Source: Aphelocoma coerulescens | Lineage: Eukaryota > Chordata > Aves > Passeriformes > Corvidae | Length of the DNA: 64,000 nucleotides | Assembly: GCF_041296385.1 (NCBI RefSeq) | Contig: NW_027184064.1 | Location: 806,001-870,000 of the forward strand | Direction of reading: 5' to 3' | Shown here: piece after piece, positions 56,101-64,000 of the stretch | Layout of the letters: the number at the start of each line of letters is the position of its first letter | Numbering within the stretch: the stretch's first letter is position 1 | The notes under the pieces: model-generated | Databases searched by the model: none | Seen by the model: the letters and a program-made list of their open reading frames with translations, nothing else | Told to the model about the DNA's origin: nothing | Program-made: the position numbers and the translations under genes

Positions 56101-59100
56101 TCAAGTTGCAAAATAGCAAGTTTTTTAGCTTAATGTTGAAGGTGATTTTAATGTGACTTATGGATCATCACCTCCGCTTTGTTGGCTGCACAAGACAGCA
56201 GGTGGGAGCTCACTTTTGATGGTACCTTTTGATATTGTATAGAGAAAGCACAGAGAACGCTTTGCTGTATTGTAGGTGACCAGCTGTTGAGGAGTACACA
56301 TTGCATAAAATCAGTTTAGGTGGTCTGATGGTGTCTTCTAGTTTTACAGGTGACTTGAAAAACTCTCGTTTGTAGTTGTAGGTTCATTGTATCTTTCTGA
56401 ATAAAACTCTGCTGTGGGAGCATGGCCCTCCTATAATAGACTGGAATCGATGTTTCAATAGGAAGGGACCAACAACAACTGCCTAGTTTAGCTGCCTGAC
56501 CGATGTGGGGCTGACAAGTTACAGCAAGTTACAGCATTGCCCAGATGCCTCTTAGTCAGTGACAGGCTTGGGGCATCGACCACCTCTCCAAGAAGCCTGT
56601 TCAGTGTTTCAGTACCATCTCCTAAGGAAATGCTTCCTAGTGTCTGGTCTGAACCACCTCCCGCACAGCATTGAACCATTCCCAAACATCATGTCTCAGG
56701 ATCCCATGTTGACTGTGCCTGATGATTGCATTATTTTGAAAGTGTCTTTCAGTAGTGCTCAGTATAATCTCCATAATTTTTTCACGAAAAATGTTGACTA
56801 ACATCTCTGTTAATGAAGCGTGTCAATGTGTTGTCATTAGGAATTTAAACCAGTCTCAAAGCTCACATAAACACAAGCATGATTTTTTAGTAATTTTAAA
56901 TGAATTAGATTAATTTCTGAACTGTTCTTATAAGTACTAGGTGTTAAAGGTGAGGATTTTTAAAATAATTTTTTTTCTTGTCCAGATACAAAATGGAGAT
57001 GATAGAAAGAAAAGCTTCTCAGAATATGGAAGGAATTGTAATGTTACATAGGTAAGCAAAACTGAACTCCCATTCTGTAATGATTCACTGAAGTATTTGA
57101 CTATATTGCAAGTACTCTCTGCAAGTGAGAAGAGCAAGTTACTTGTGGTGGCTTTAAATTTAAAGATCACTTGTATTCATTACTGTCTGCGGTCTGTCTT
57201 AAGATGCTTGGGGTGGTTTGCTTGCTTGTTTCTTTTAATACAACTGTTATTTTGTGATACTTTGTAATACTACATTTCTGTTTCTTGTTATGTTAAGGGT
57301 GGTAAATACCAGAGAAGTCTTGCTGCTTTCAGTGCTTTTACATGAAAACGGAATAAATCTCTACAGCTTGACAGGTTAAATAAAATACAAACCAAATACT
57401 CGTTTGAAAACAAGTGTTAGCATTGTATAATGGATTTTTCTTTTTCAAAGTTGTCAAGATTTTCCTAACTTGCAAGTTACTGCTTTGTGGTGGTGGAGAT
57501 GGGAATAGAACAGCTTGTTGGGATACTGTGTAAGATACAGAGTTCTTAGTCTGGAGGCAGGAAGCTTGTGTTGTATCTCATGCAATTAAAAGAATCTCTC
57601 TCTATCATCGGCTGTTGTAGGATATTCAGTTTTCTAGATGTCTAAAGAGTTCCTCATTTGTTTTTGTAGTCCACATCTGTCTAAAGGAACAGATGTCTTT
57701 GCAGTGATGGTTCTTGAAATTTTAGAACAATGTTGTGTCATTCTTTCCTTCTTCCCACTCTGGTTTGCTCAATAAAGGTGAAAATGGGCTTACCTATTGA
57801 TTTCTGGGAGAGGTTTGTTCTGAGTGTTTCTTTGCTGTACTATGCTGTCTCTCTTTTCTTAATTGATTTGCAGTTTTCCAAGAACTGAAAGGGAAATAAC
57901 TGTGCAGGTTGTAAACACTGTACTGTGAAAAGTAGGTGATCTTGGAGACAAATCTTTTTCTGGTGAATGACAGTTATCCCAGTTTTAGAGCCAACATGGC
58001 ATCAAGGACTTTTTAAGCCTAAGATCCTTTCCTAGACTTGAAGTTTAAGTTTCCTAAGTTCATTTAAGGAAATTGTGTGACCTATACTTTTGGTTTAGGA
58101 AACTTAAAAATGCTGAGCTGGGGATTTGTTTAGATTTGATTAGCGATTTGTGTGGATTTTCTTTCTGTTGATTGGAATTTGCTAATCAAAAATAAAACCT
58201 AATCTCATTGTACTTCACTTCAAATATATTTGACATCTAGGCTGGGTTTTTTTTCATCCCCCCAGGTTTGGTGACTTTGTAGATGTTAGTGAAGGTCCTC
58301 ATATTCCAAGGACAAGTTTCTGTTTCCAGTATGAGATAACTGCAGCCCATAATCTTCAGACTGACCAGTCTGAATTGATAAGGAGATTCCAGGGTGTGTC
58401 CTTGCCAGTCCATTTGAAGGTAAGTAATCCATTTTGCACACGTTTTCCTTCTTTAATTTAGAACATTTTGCCTATGTTCCCATCTTCGTTAGCTGCTGTG
58501 TTGGTAGCTAAATGGAATTCAGAATTGGGAGCAGTAGAAAGGGAGGGCCCCGATGATGACTGTGTTGGATATTTGGGGTTCATTTTCCTGAAACTGTTGT
58601 GGATATGCAGTCAGAACTAGAAAAGTTTGCATCAGAGGGCCCATGATGTTATTTTTCAGTATGGAAAGTGTTGTTTCAGTATTACCGCAGGCCTGGTTCC
58701 TATGGTATATCACTGTGGCCCGCAGCCATAGGGAGGAGGAGGAGGAGAAGATCCAGCAGGCAGGAATTGTGCAGCAAGATTGATTTATTTAATTATTTTA
58801 CAAACTCTTTTATAGACTTTTTTCTTCATAGCCTAATTGGACAAAGGACCAGCCACCCCTTGGGGGTGATTGGCTAAAATCCTAAAACATCCATTGTCAA
58901 AATATTTTTCTACTATACCATAAACAAGACTTTTCAAGGTTGCAGGTGTCTGGGTTGTTTACATTCCCTGCTACCTCTTCTGTGAGAGAGAAAAGTCTCT
59001 CACGGACTTAGAAAATAGCAAGAAAATCCTCGCTAACAGCATTTTTTGTTCCTACATTTCAGCTGTGTAATTTCTGTGTGGATATTTCATTCTGCTTGCC

Positions 59101-60650
59101 TAAGTTGTGCATGCCAGTCTTCTGGCATCAAGGCTACTGACTGCTTAAAAGAGCAGAACTTTGTATTTATACTCATGATAAATACACCATTCAAAGAATT
59201 TCATGACGCCAAAATAAAATGCAGCAACAACAACAAAAAGTCCTAGCTCTAATGAGTCTTAAACAAAGGCTTTGCTGAATGGAAGGTGGGGGCAGGAGTC
59301 TTTATTCCCATTCCTGTTGACTTACATGATTTTGACCTTATGGTCTAGCACAGGTACTACTGTCTTAGTTGGGGAAGTTTTCAAAGGTTCCTCAGCTCAC
59401 CTCTGTGTTCCCTTCCTAAGCATAATTCCCATTTTTGTCAATTAACCCCTCAAGGATTCCACACAGTGGATGAATCATAGAACCATAGAATGGTTTGGGT
59501 TCGAAGGGACCTTAAAGTTCATCCAGTTCCAACTCCCCTTCCATGGGCAGGGACACCTTCCACTGGACCAGGGTGCTCAGAGCTCCATCCAACCTGGCTG
59601 TGAACACTTCTGGGGGTGGGGCATGTAATGGGTAGACATTTATTCAAGTCCCCCACGTGAATATGGGCAATTGGACACCAAAATTGGAAGTTGTGGCATT
59701 TGAACTGGGCATTATTATTGTTTTGTGCCATCATTTCTAGACATTTGTCAGAATCTATTCTATGATAAGATTATTTTTTTACCTCTGCTAACATCATTTA
59801 ATGACATTTCACACAGGCTCACCACACTGTGTGGCACAAACTGCTGGAAAGATCAAAGACACTGGTAAGTCTCCCTAGTGAAATACAGGTTACCAAATAC
59901 AAAGGAGGACAATTTGAATGATTAGAGGTAGGTAGTATACTCAAGAACTTATCTTTAGGAATGGAAATATTCACAGGTGAATGGAAATCAGAAATCTAAC
60001 TGCTTGTTTAGTAGAGGACATGGTAGCACTGTTTCTGAGGTCTGTTATTAAAATGCATCGTGCCATTTAAAAAAAAACCATATACTATTTGATTGATATG
60101 ATTTGTACAATTAAAAATATTTTAAGGTAAATGGAACTTATAAAATTATTATTAATAAATATTATAAAATATTATAAGCCACATATAACCAAATAACCAC
60201 TACCAGTACATGTTTAAACATAGGAAGTCTTTGTAAAAATTAAACAGCAGCTGTTTTAGAGCCTTCAGATCAAAAATTTTACTTACTTATTTGGCAAGAG
60301 GCAGAGAAAAAGTACTTTATGTCTTCCGAAACTTGTTAGCCAAGGATGTATTCTGAGCCTGCCCCATGATATCTTCCCTGAACTTAGTTTGAATATTCTT
60401 GTCATTCAGGTTGTTTAATTTTGGAGGAGGTGATAGTCTGTGTACGTTGTCCTTTCCTATTACAGTGACAGTATGAGGGGAGGATTTTCAGGATCAAGGA
60501 GAGTGAAATAATTTTTTAAAATATAACAAAATTGATATCTTTCTGCAGGTCACTGAAGAAGAATATTTGGAAGCAGCAGAACATCTTGAGACAAAAGATG
60601 GAACTGAAGAAAAAGATGGAACTGAAGAAGGAAAATCTGTATCAATTTAA
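50119..60650 (+). CDS. MRPL39: MRPL39, mitochondrial large ribosomal subunit protein mL39 (complete, 10 coding exons)
   Basis: Structural protein of the mitochondrial 39S ribosomal subunit with a TGS domain and a threonyl-tRNA-synthetase-like second domain; no catalytic role is known. The CDS joins 50119-50161, 51448-51654, 51883-52022, 52665-52764, 54063-54130, 55338-55450, 56986-57051, 58266-58419, 59817-59864 and 60549-60650: 1041 nt, 346 residues (human is about 338). All introns are GT-AG and all phases join. The Arg-rich N-terminus fits a mitochondrial targeting sequence. The TGS region is about residues 48-128 (IEKIEVKY... to [10 protein letters not shown]), followed by [18 protein letters not shown], the [10 protein letters not shown] motif and [12 protein letters not shown], all as in mammalian MRPL39. 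The start has an optimal Kozak context (A at -3, G at +4). The C-terminus carries a duplicated KDGTEE. Confidence 0.97.
50166..50231. repeat. GC-rich minisatellite, GGGAGCC units, at the MRPL39 exon 1 donor
   Basis: Imperfect tandem units of GGAGCCGG and GCGGGAGGGAGCCG. The last unit recreates AGCCGTGAGTGTGG, almost the same as the exon 1 donor AGCCGTGAGTGCGG. Confidence 0.85.
50369..50910 (-). repeat. CR1 LINE fragment in MRPL39 intron 1
   Basis: Antisense CR1 with tail ATAGAACCACAGAGTAGCTG, GGAGATCATCCAGTCCAACC, then GAGACTCCACACTCTCCCAG and AATTAATGAGATCCCCTCGC. Opposite in orientation to MRPL39. Confidence 0.94.
50983..51400 (-). repeat. CR1 LINE fragment in MRPL39 intron 1
   Basis: TCACAGAATGGTTGAGGTTG, GAGCAGAGCCTGGTCCATGC and TCCCTCAGCCTTTCCTCATA. 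It ends within about 50 bp of the exon 2 acceptor, so intron 1 (1286 bp) is about three quarters CR1. Confidence 0.94.
51448..51654 (+). CDS. MRPL39: MRPL39 coding exon 2 (targeting region and start of TGS)
   Basis: 207 nt, acceptor TCACCAG, donor ATGC|GTAAGT. Encodes [20 protein letters not shown] and the first half of the TGS domain up to CAM. Intron 2 is short (228 bp) and has no repeat. Confidence 0.96.
51883..52022 (+). CDS. MRPL39: MRPL39 coding exon 3 (rest of TGS)
   Basis: 140 nt, acceptor TTTCTTTAG, donor AAG|GTAAGT. Encodes [18 protein letters not shown] and [19 protein letters not shown]. Phase 0 end. Confidence 0.96.
52407..52556 (-). repeat. CR1 LINE fragment in MRPL39 intron 3
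   Basis: TCATAGCATCATGGAAAAGC tail, TTGGGTTGGAAGGGACATTA, CCATGGGCAGGGACACCTTC; antisense, 150 bp, truncated at the 5' side. Confidence 0.92.
52665..52764 (+). CDS. MRPL39: MRPL39 coding exon 4
   Basis: 100 nt, acceptor TTTGCAG, donor CCAG|GTGATA. Encodes [20 protein letters not shown] and NLVKAPEVP. Intron 4 (52765-54062) is AT-rich with no recognised repeat. Confidence 0.95.
54063..54130 (+). CDS. MRPL39: MRPL39 coding exon 5
   Basis: 68 nt, acceptor GGAATTACAG, donor AAAG|GTAAGC. Encodes [20 protein letters not shown] and AK. Intron 5 (54131-55337) has nothing recognised. Confidence 0.94.
55338..55450 (+). CDS. MRPL39: MRPL39 coding exon 6
   Basis: 113 nt, acceptor after a T-run ending TTTAG, donor ACAT|GTGAGT. 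Encodes [20 protein letters not shown] and [17 protein letters not shown], the helical region before the synthetase-like core. Confidence 0.95.
56440..56690 (-). repeat. Old CR1 LINE fragment in MRPL39 intron 6
   Basis: Diverged: AGGAAGGGACCAACAACAAC, then TTGGGGCATCGACCACCTCT and CCAAGAAGCCTGTTCAGTGT, as in older CR1 subfamilies. The remainder of intron 6 has no recognised element. Confidence 0.72.
56986..57051 (+). CDS. MRPL39: MRPL39 coding exon 7
   Basis: 66 nt, acceptor CTTGTCCAG, donor CATAG|GTAAGC. Encodes [20 protein letters not shown] and H, matching the EEKASQNPERIV segment of the human protein. Intron 7 (57052-58265) shows nothing recognised. Confidence 0.94.
   Translation: MQNGDDRKKSFSEYGRNCNVT
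58266..58419 (+). CDS. MRPL39: MRPL39 coding exon 8
   Basis: 154 nt, acceptor TTTCATCCCCCCAG, donor AAG|GTAAGT. Encodes [20 protein letters not shown] and [13 protein letters not shown], the most conserved part of the synthetase-like domain. Confidence 0.97.
58680..59056 (-). repeat. Solo LTR, 377 bp, in MRPL39 intron 8
   Basis: On the minus strand it starts TGTAGGAACAAAAAATGCTG and ends CCTGCGGTAATA. TTTCAG flanks it at 58674-58679 and 59057-59062 (plus strand), a 6-bp duplication. It is an inverted relative of 12540-12912, sharing the GTCTCTCAC block, the CCAATCACCCCCAAGGGGTGG block, TATA and AATAAA positions, and the unusual TAATA end. Confidence 0.88.
59474..59625 (-). repeat. CR1 LINE 3' fragment in MRPL39 intron 8
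   Basis: ATCATAGAACCATAGAATGG, GGTTCGAAGGGACCTTAAAG and CCATGGGCAGGGACACCTTC; antisense, intact tail. Confidence 0.94.
59817..59864 (+). CDS. MRPL39: MRPL39 coding exon 9
   Basis: 48 nt (16 codons, phase 0 at both ends), acceptor TTTCACACAG, donor CTG|GTAAGT. Encodes [16 protein letters not shown], matching human AHFTIWDKLLERSRKM. Because it is a multiple of three, skipping it would keep the frame. Confidence 0.95.
60549..60650 (+). CDS. MRPL39: MRPL39 coding exon 10 and stop
   Basis: 102 nt, acceptor TTTCTGCAG, encoding [13 protein letters not shown] and an acidic tail with KDGTEE twice, ending SVSI and TAA at 60648-60650. The tail is longer and more acidic than the human one. Confidence 0.93.
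   Translation, partial: VTEEEYLEAAEHLETKDGTEEKDGTEEGKSVSI
60594..60629 (+). repeat. 18-bp tandem repeat in the MRPL39 stop exon
   Basis: AAAGATGGAACTGAAGAA occurs at 60594-60611 and again identically at 60612-60629, giving [12 protein letters not shown] in frame. Confidence 0.95.
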
Positions 60651-60676
60651 ATTAAGTTGAACCTCTAAATGTACAT

Positions 60677-60682
60677 AATAAA
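60677..60682 (+). terminator. MRPL39 poly(A) signal AATAAA
   Basis: Canonical AATAAA 27 bp after the stop codon, followed by a T-rich stretch (TTACTTGTTTGAG). This gives a very short 3' UTR; longer alternatives may exist. Confidence 0.85.
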
Positions 60683-63339
60683 ATGTGTATTTTTACATTA
60701 CTTGTTTGAGCCTCATACAAAAATGTCTTGGGTAATTAATTTGAATTCTGTGACCTAAATCATAGGTAAGTATAGACACAGGTATACATGAGATGTTTCA
60801 GTCCACTTAAAAGGTTTCCTTAAAGAAAAAAAGGGCAGGGAGAGGGAAGGGAATGTTTTATCTGCAATAACTTGCAAGTTGCCCCTGTCCTTATCTTGAC
60901 AACAGTAGTTGCATGTGTCCATCCATATGTTGTTGCCTACTGCAACTGAAACGACAGCTGAGACGAGTAGTATCTTAAAAAGATACCCTTAGAGGTATGT
61001 AAAGGTGTAATTTTCATTGCTTTACCAATACAAAAATAGCAGAATGTAAAAGCCAGAAAGTTCTTGGAGTTTAATGATTTCTTTCTGTTGCACAAGTGCA
61101 GTTAAAGATCATTTTCCAGAATAATACCAAGAATGTAGTTCATTGCTTGCATCCCCAGTGTAGTAAGATTTATTATGCATTTTCTTTCTTTTATATTTAA
61201 ATATGATGACTTCAATTAAATTTCACAAGGGAATTTTGTTAGATGGTGTTTTCTGACATTTTGTATTTTCATTTCTAACTCATTAGGCTTGTTCTTACTA
61301 TACCAGAGGAGATTTTTATTACTTTTTGAAGTGCAAATATTTTCTCTGAATTTTATGCCAATTATTATTTTTACCATTAACTGCATCACATGGTTTCTAA
61401 TCAGTTGACACCATAGTTTTGTGAGAGCAGGGTAGTATTCAATACAATACAATTAGGTATAACCCATGCTTTCTCAGGATACTAGGAAAACTGATATTTT
61501 TTTCTCCTCTTGATTAATGTTGCAGAGGACTTTTTATAATGGTATCAGATGCTTATTTTTTTGAAATAAGATTGTTGATTTAAAGTTTATCTTCAAAGTA
61601 CACATACACATTTAGACATTCTATATATTTTCATTAAATCAAACTTGCCAGAGTGTACTTTAGCTTTGAACCTCTTGTTCTGTTGCTGTTGAAGAAGCAG
61701 GCATTCTTGTCTTGAGAAACACAAAAATTTGCTGTTTGTGTTGGTTTTTTGGTTTTTGTTGTGGGTTTGGTTTTTTTTTCAGTTTTGGTTGGTTGGTTGG
61801 TTTTTGTTTGTTGTTTAATGCCATACTTGCCATCTCTGATTAACCCAAGACTAGCGAAATTTTGCCATCTGAATTTTGGGATCCAATCCAGGTGGTCTGT
61901 TTTGGATCTTAAGCTTGTTCTATTACAACCCACGGAGTCCCCTGATGTCTACCTGCTATTTTGGGTATCCAGTTCCGAATTCCTCCTAGATTCCACCAGC
62001 TGCAGAGAAATGTGAGAGTGCTGCTATCCCTTAGGAATATACCTTTTTTAACTCTAGCTGGAATTTCAAAGCTTTTCCGGTATGTTCTTTTTTTTGTGGG
62101 GAGTGGTGGGAGGGTTTTTTTTGTTTGTTTATGTTTGGGGTTTGAGTTTTTTTCGTTGGAGGAGCAGAGAAGTCACCCCACAGATGAATCCCCACAAAAG
62201 GGACTTTTCCAAGTGCGCATGACTACAGTACCGAAAGTGCTGTTGAAGTCTGTATTAGACCCTTCCCTAGAGGTCTGTGCATAAAAAGGTGGAAGCTCAA
62301 ACTTTGCAGAACTTGGCACTATTTCACACCTTGACTTCCAAGGGGTCCAGAAGGCAGGTTTTCCTTAGGGAGAGATGTAGCTGGAGGATGCCTTGGAAAA
62401 GCACCAGGATTCTCACAGAGAACAGTAACAATTAAGAGAACTGGGCAATAGTGTTCATTTCTTTCTCACCACGGCACATTTTGAAACAGGAATGTAGATT
62501 CAAGTCTGTTCTGCCAAAATGGGATTCAGAGCCACATGTGCAGGGGAGAACATGTTTTTTTGGGGGAGATGGCTCATACGGTATTTTGAGTACTCCCTGC
62601 CTGATCTGTATTAAGTGATGGCACTGTTAGAAAAGTCCTGAACATTTCTTGGATGAGCATGAGAACAAGTGGAAGCAGTAGTCAGTGCCCATGGCAGCCA
62701 CAGAGCAGCAGGGAGATACGACCCTGAGCTCAGGGCCATTTCTCTATTTTACCATTGGCTGTTGGTGCATAAAATGCTGAAATTGTCTGCTGAGAGGGCT
62801 GTTGTAGCAGCTGGGTTAGAGTAATGTTTCCTTTCTCTTTTTGGCTTAGGTTTTCTGAACTTCAGCTGAACTGCAGCTGAACTGGCTGGCTGTTTGGGGC
62901 TGTGCTGTGACACACACCTGCAACTTAAACTTATGTTTAACTTAAAGCTATGGAGTTATATAAAATAACAAAATGGCTATGGCAAAGCTCTGGCTGAATG
63001 TGGATTCTGGATGTTTGTGCACTGTCCTGCCTATTCTGGGCCCTGGCCCAGTCTTCTCCATTGGAAATAGTCAGAAGACACCATCACTGATCAGTTCAAA
63101 AAGAGACAAGAAAGTAGATTCTGTTATTTTCTATACTGAACACTGCAGGAAACTGCAGGGATTAGGGGTGGATAGATGATCAAAAGACACTGCAGAATTT
63201 AGCCAATTCCCTTTCTTGGCTATTTCTTTTTATTAAATATCTGGGTGTAAAGGGGCAATTTTTACTCAGGAAAAGAACTGCAGAACCAGCTAAAGGTAAG
63301 GAAGAATCTAGGAGGACACAATGCTGCAAAGAGTAGAAA
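60683..63339. other. Intergenic DNA downstream of MRPL39
   Basis: AT-rich sequence with a G/T-rich simple stretch at 61738-61815 and no recognised gene, LTR or CR1. Confidence 0.75.
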
Positions 63340-63623
63340 GAGGAGGGCAGGGTCACTTAGGCTGACGTACCTGAACAGAAGATGATACTGGCTAGATTCT
63401 GATAAGGAATAAAAATTTTTTTATGATGAAAGTGGTGAGACACTGGAACACATTGTTCAGAGAACTTGTGAGTACCTCAGCCTTGGAAATGTTCGAGGTC
63501 AGATTGGATGGAGCTTGGTGCAACCTGGTCTAGTGGAAGGTGACCCTGCCTGCGGCAGGGGGATTGGAACAAGATGATCTTTAAGGTCCCTCTGAACCCA
63601 ACCCATTCCAGGATTTTATGATG
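63340..63623 (+). repeat. CR1 LINE 3' fragment, sense
   Basis: AAGTGGTGAGACACTGGAAC, CAACCTGGTCTAGTGGAAGG and a decayed tail after GATGATCTTTAAGGTCCC. Sense orientation, left border approximate. The last 377 bp of the window show nothing recognised. Confidence 0.9.
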
Positions 63624-64000
63624 AGAGGGGAAAACGCAGGAACTGAAGCCTTCTTCCTTGTTGTACATCTCAGTAGTAGCTTCACAGCTTCTCACACTCA
63701 AGTTGTTTCTCCTTCTGCGTCTTGTTTGAAAGAGTTGAAACTTTTGATTCTTCCCTTTTGTTTACTGGTTTTATCCAAAAAAGGGAAACCTTGTATTAAG
63801 ATTAAAGCTACATAGTGTCTTGATCCTAACAGGTGACAGTAGGAAGGTTGAACAGCTGACACATACGACCAAGTGAGAAATTTTTTTCCAAAGAAGTATT
63901 CTGTATCATGGATTTTGGAGATAGAAAAGGCAATTAGGATATAGTATGACTAATTTCATAACAGAAGGAATTAAATGCCAAGAAAGAGTTATTTTTTTCT

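Overview
This is vertebrate nuclear DNA, almost certainly from a bird and probably a songbird. The evidence is roughly two dozen CR1 LINE fragments of avian type, many solo LTRs that resemble avian ERV families, intron-exon genes, CpG-island promoters, and two adjacent genes in an order known from other amniotes. I see no prokaryotic or viral coding system. The species cannot be fixed from sequence alone.

Two genes are present, head to head. On the minus strand, window positions 1-37088 hold the first five coding exons of JAM2 (junctional adhesion molecule 2/B). Exon 1 sits in a CpG island at about 37.0 kb, exon 2 at 6.4-6.5 kb, exon 3 at 3.6-3.7 kb, exon 4 at 1.9-2.1 kb, and exon 5 is cut by the window start. 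On the plus strand, positions 50119-60650 hold all ten coding exons of MRPL39 (mitochondrial ribosomal protein mL39), from a CpG-rich start to a poly(A) signal at 60677. Every splice junction of both genes could be read, and all phases join. JAM2 and MRPL39 are also divergent neighbours on human chromosome 21q21, so this is conserved synteny.

Layout: 1-6.5 kb, JAM2 exons 5-2 and introns, including an unusually well-paired 26-bp hairpin in intron 2. 6.5-37.0 kb, the 30.5-kb JAM2 intron 1, loaded with CR1 fragments and solo LTRs, including two LTRs nested in one CR1 and an LTR inside an LTR, plus an unexplained pair of about 370-bp diverged direct repeats. 37.1-50.1 kb, the intergenic spacer with four solo LTRs and several CR1s. 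50.1-60.7 kb, MRPL39, whose intron 1 is mostly CR1 and whose intron 8 holds a solo LTR. 60.7-64 kb, downstream intergenic DNA with one CR1.

The two genes are functionally unrelated: a cell-adhesion immunoglobulin protein and a mitoribosome subunit. The 13-kb repeat-rich gap gives each its own promoter. Repeat families, ERV classes and the hairpin's significance are inferences from reading the sequence; no database search was run. I did not find a previously undescribed biological system. The best leads are the hairpin, the paired intronic repeats, the duplicated splice donor of MRPL39 and the precise LTR insertion record.
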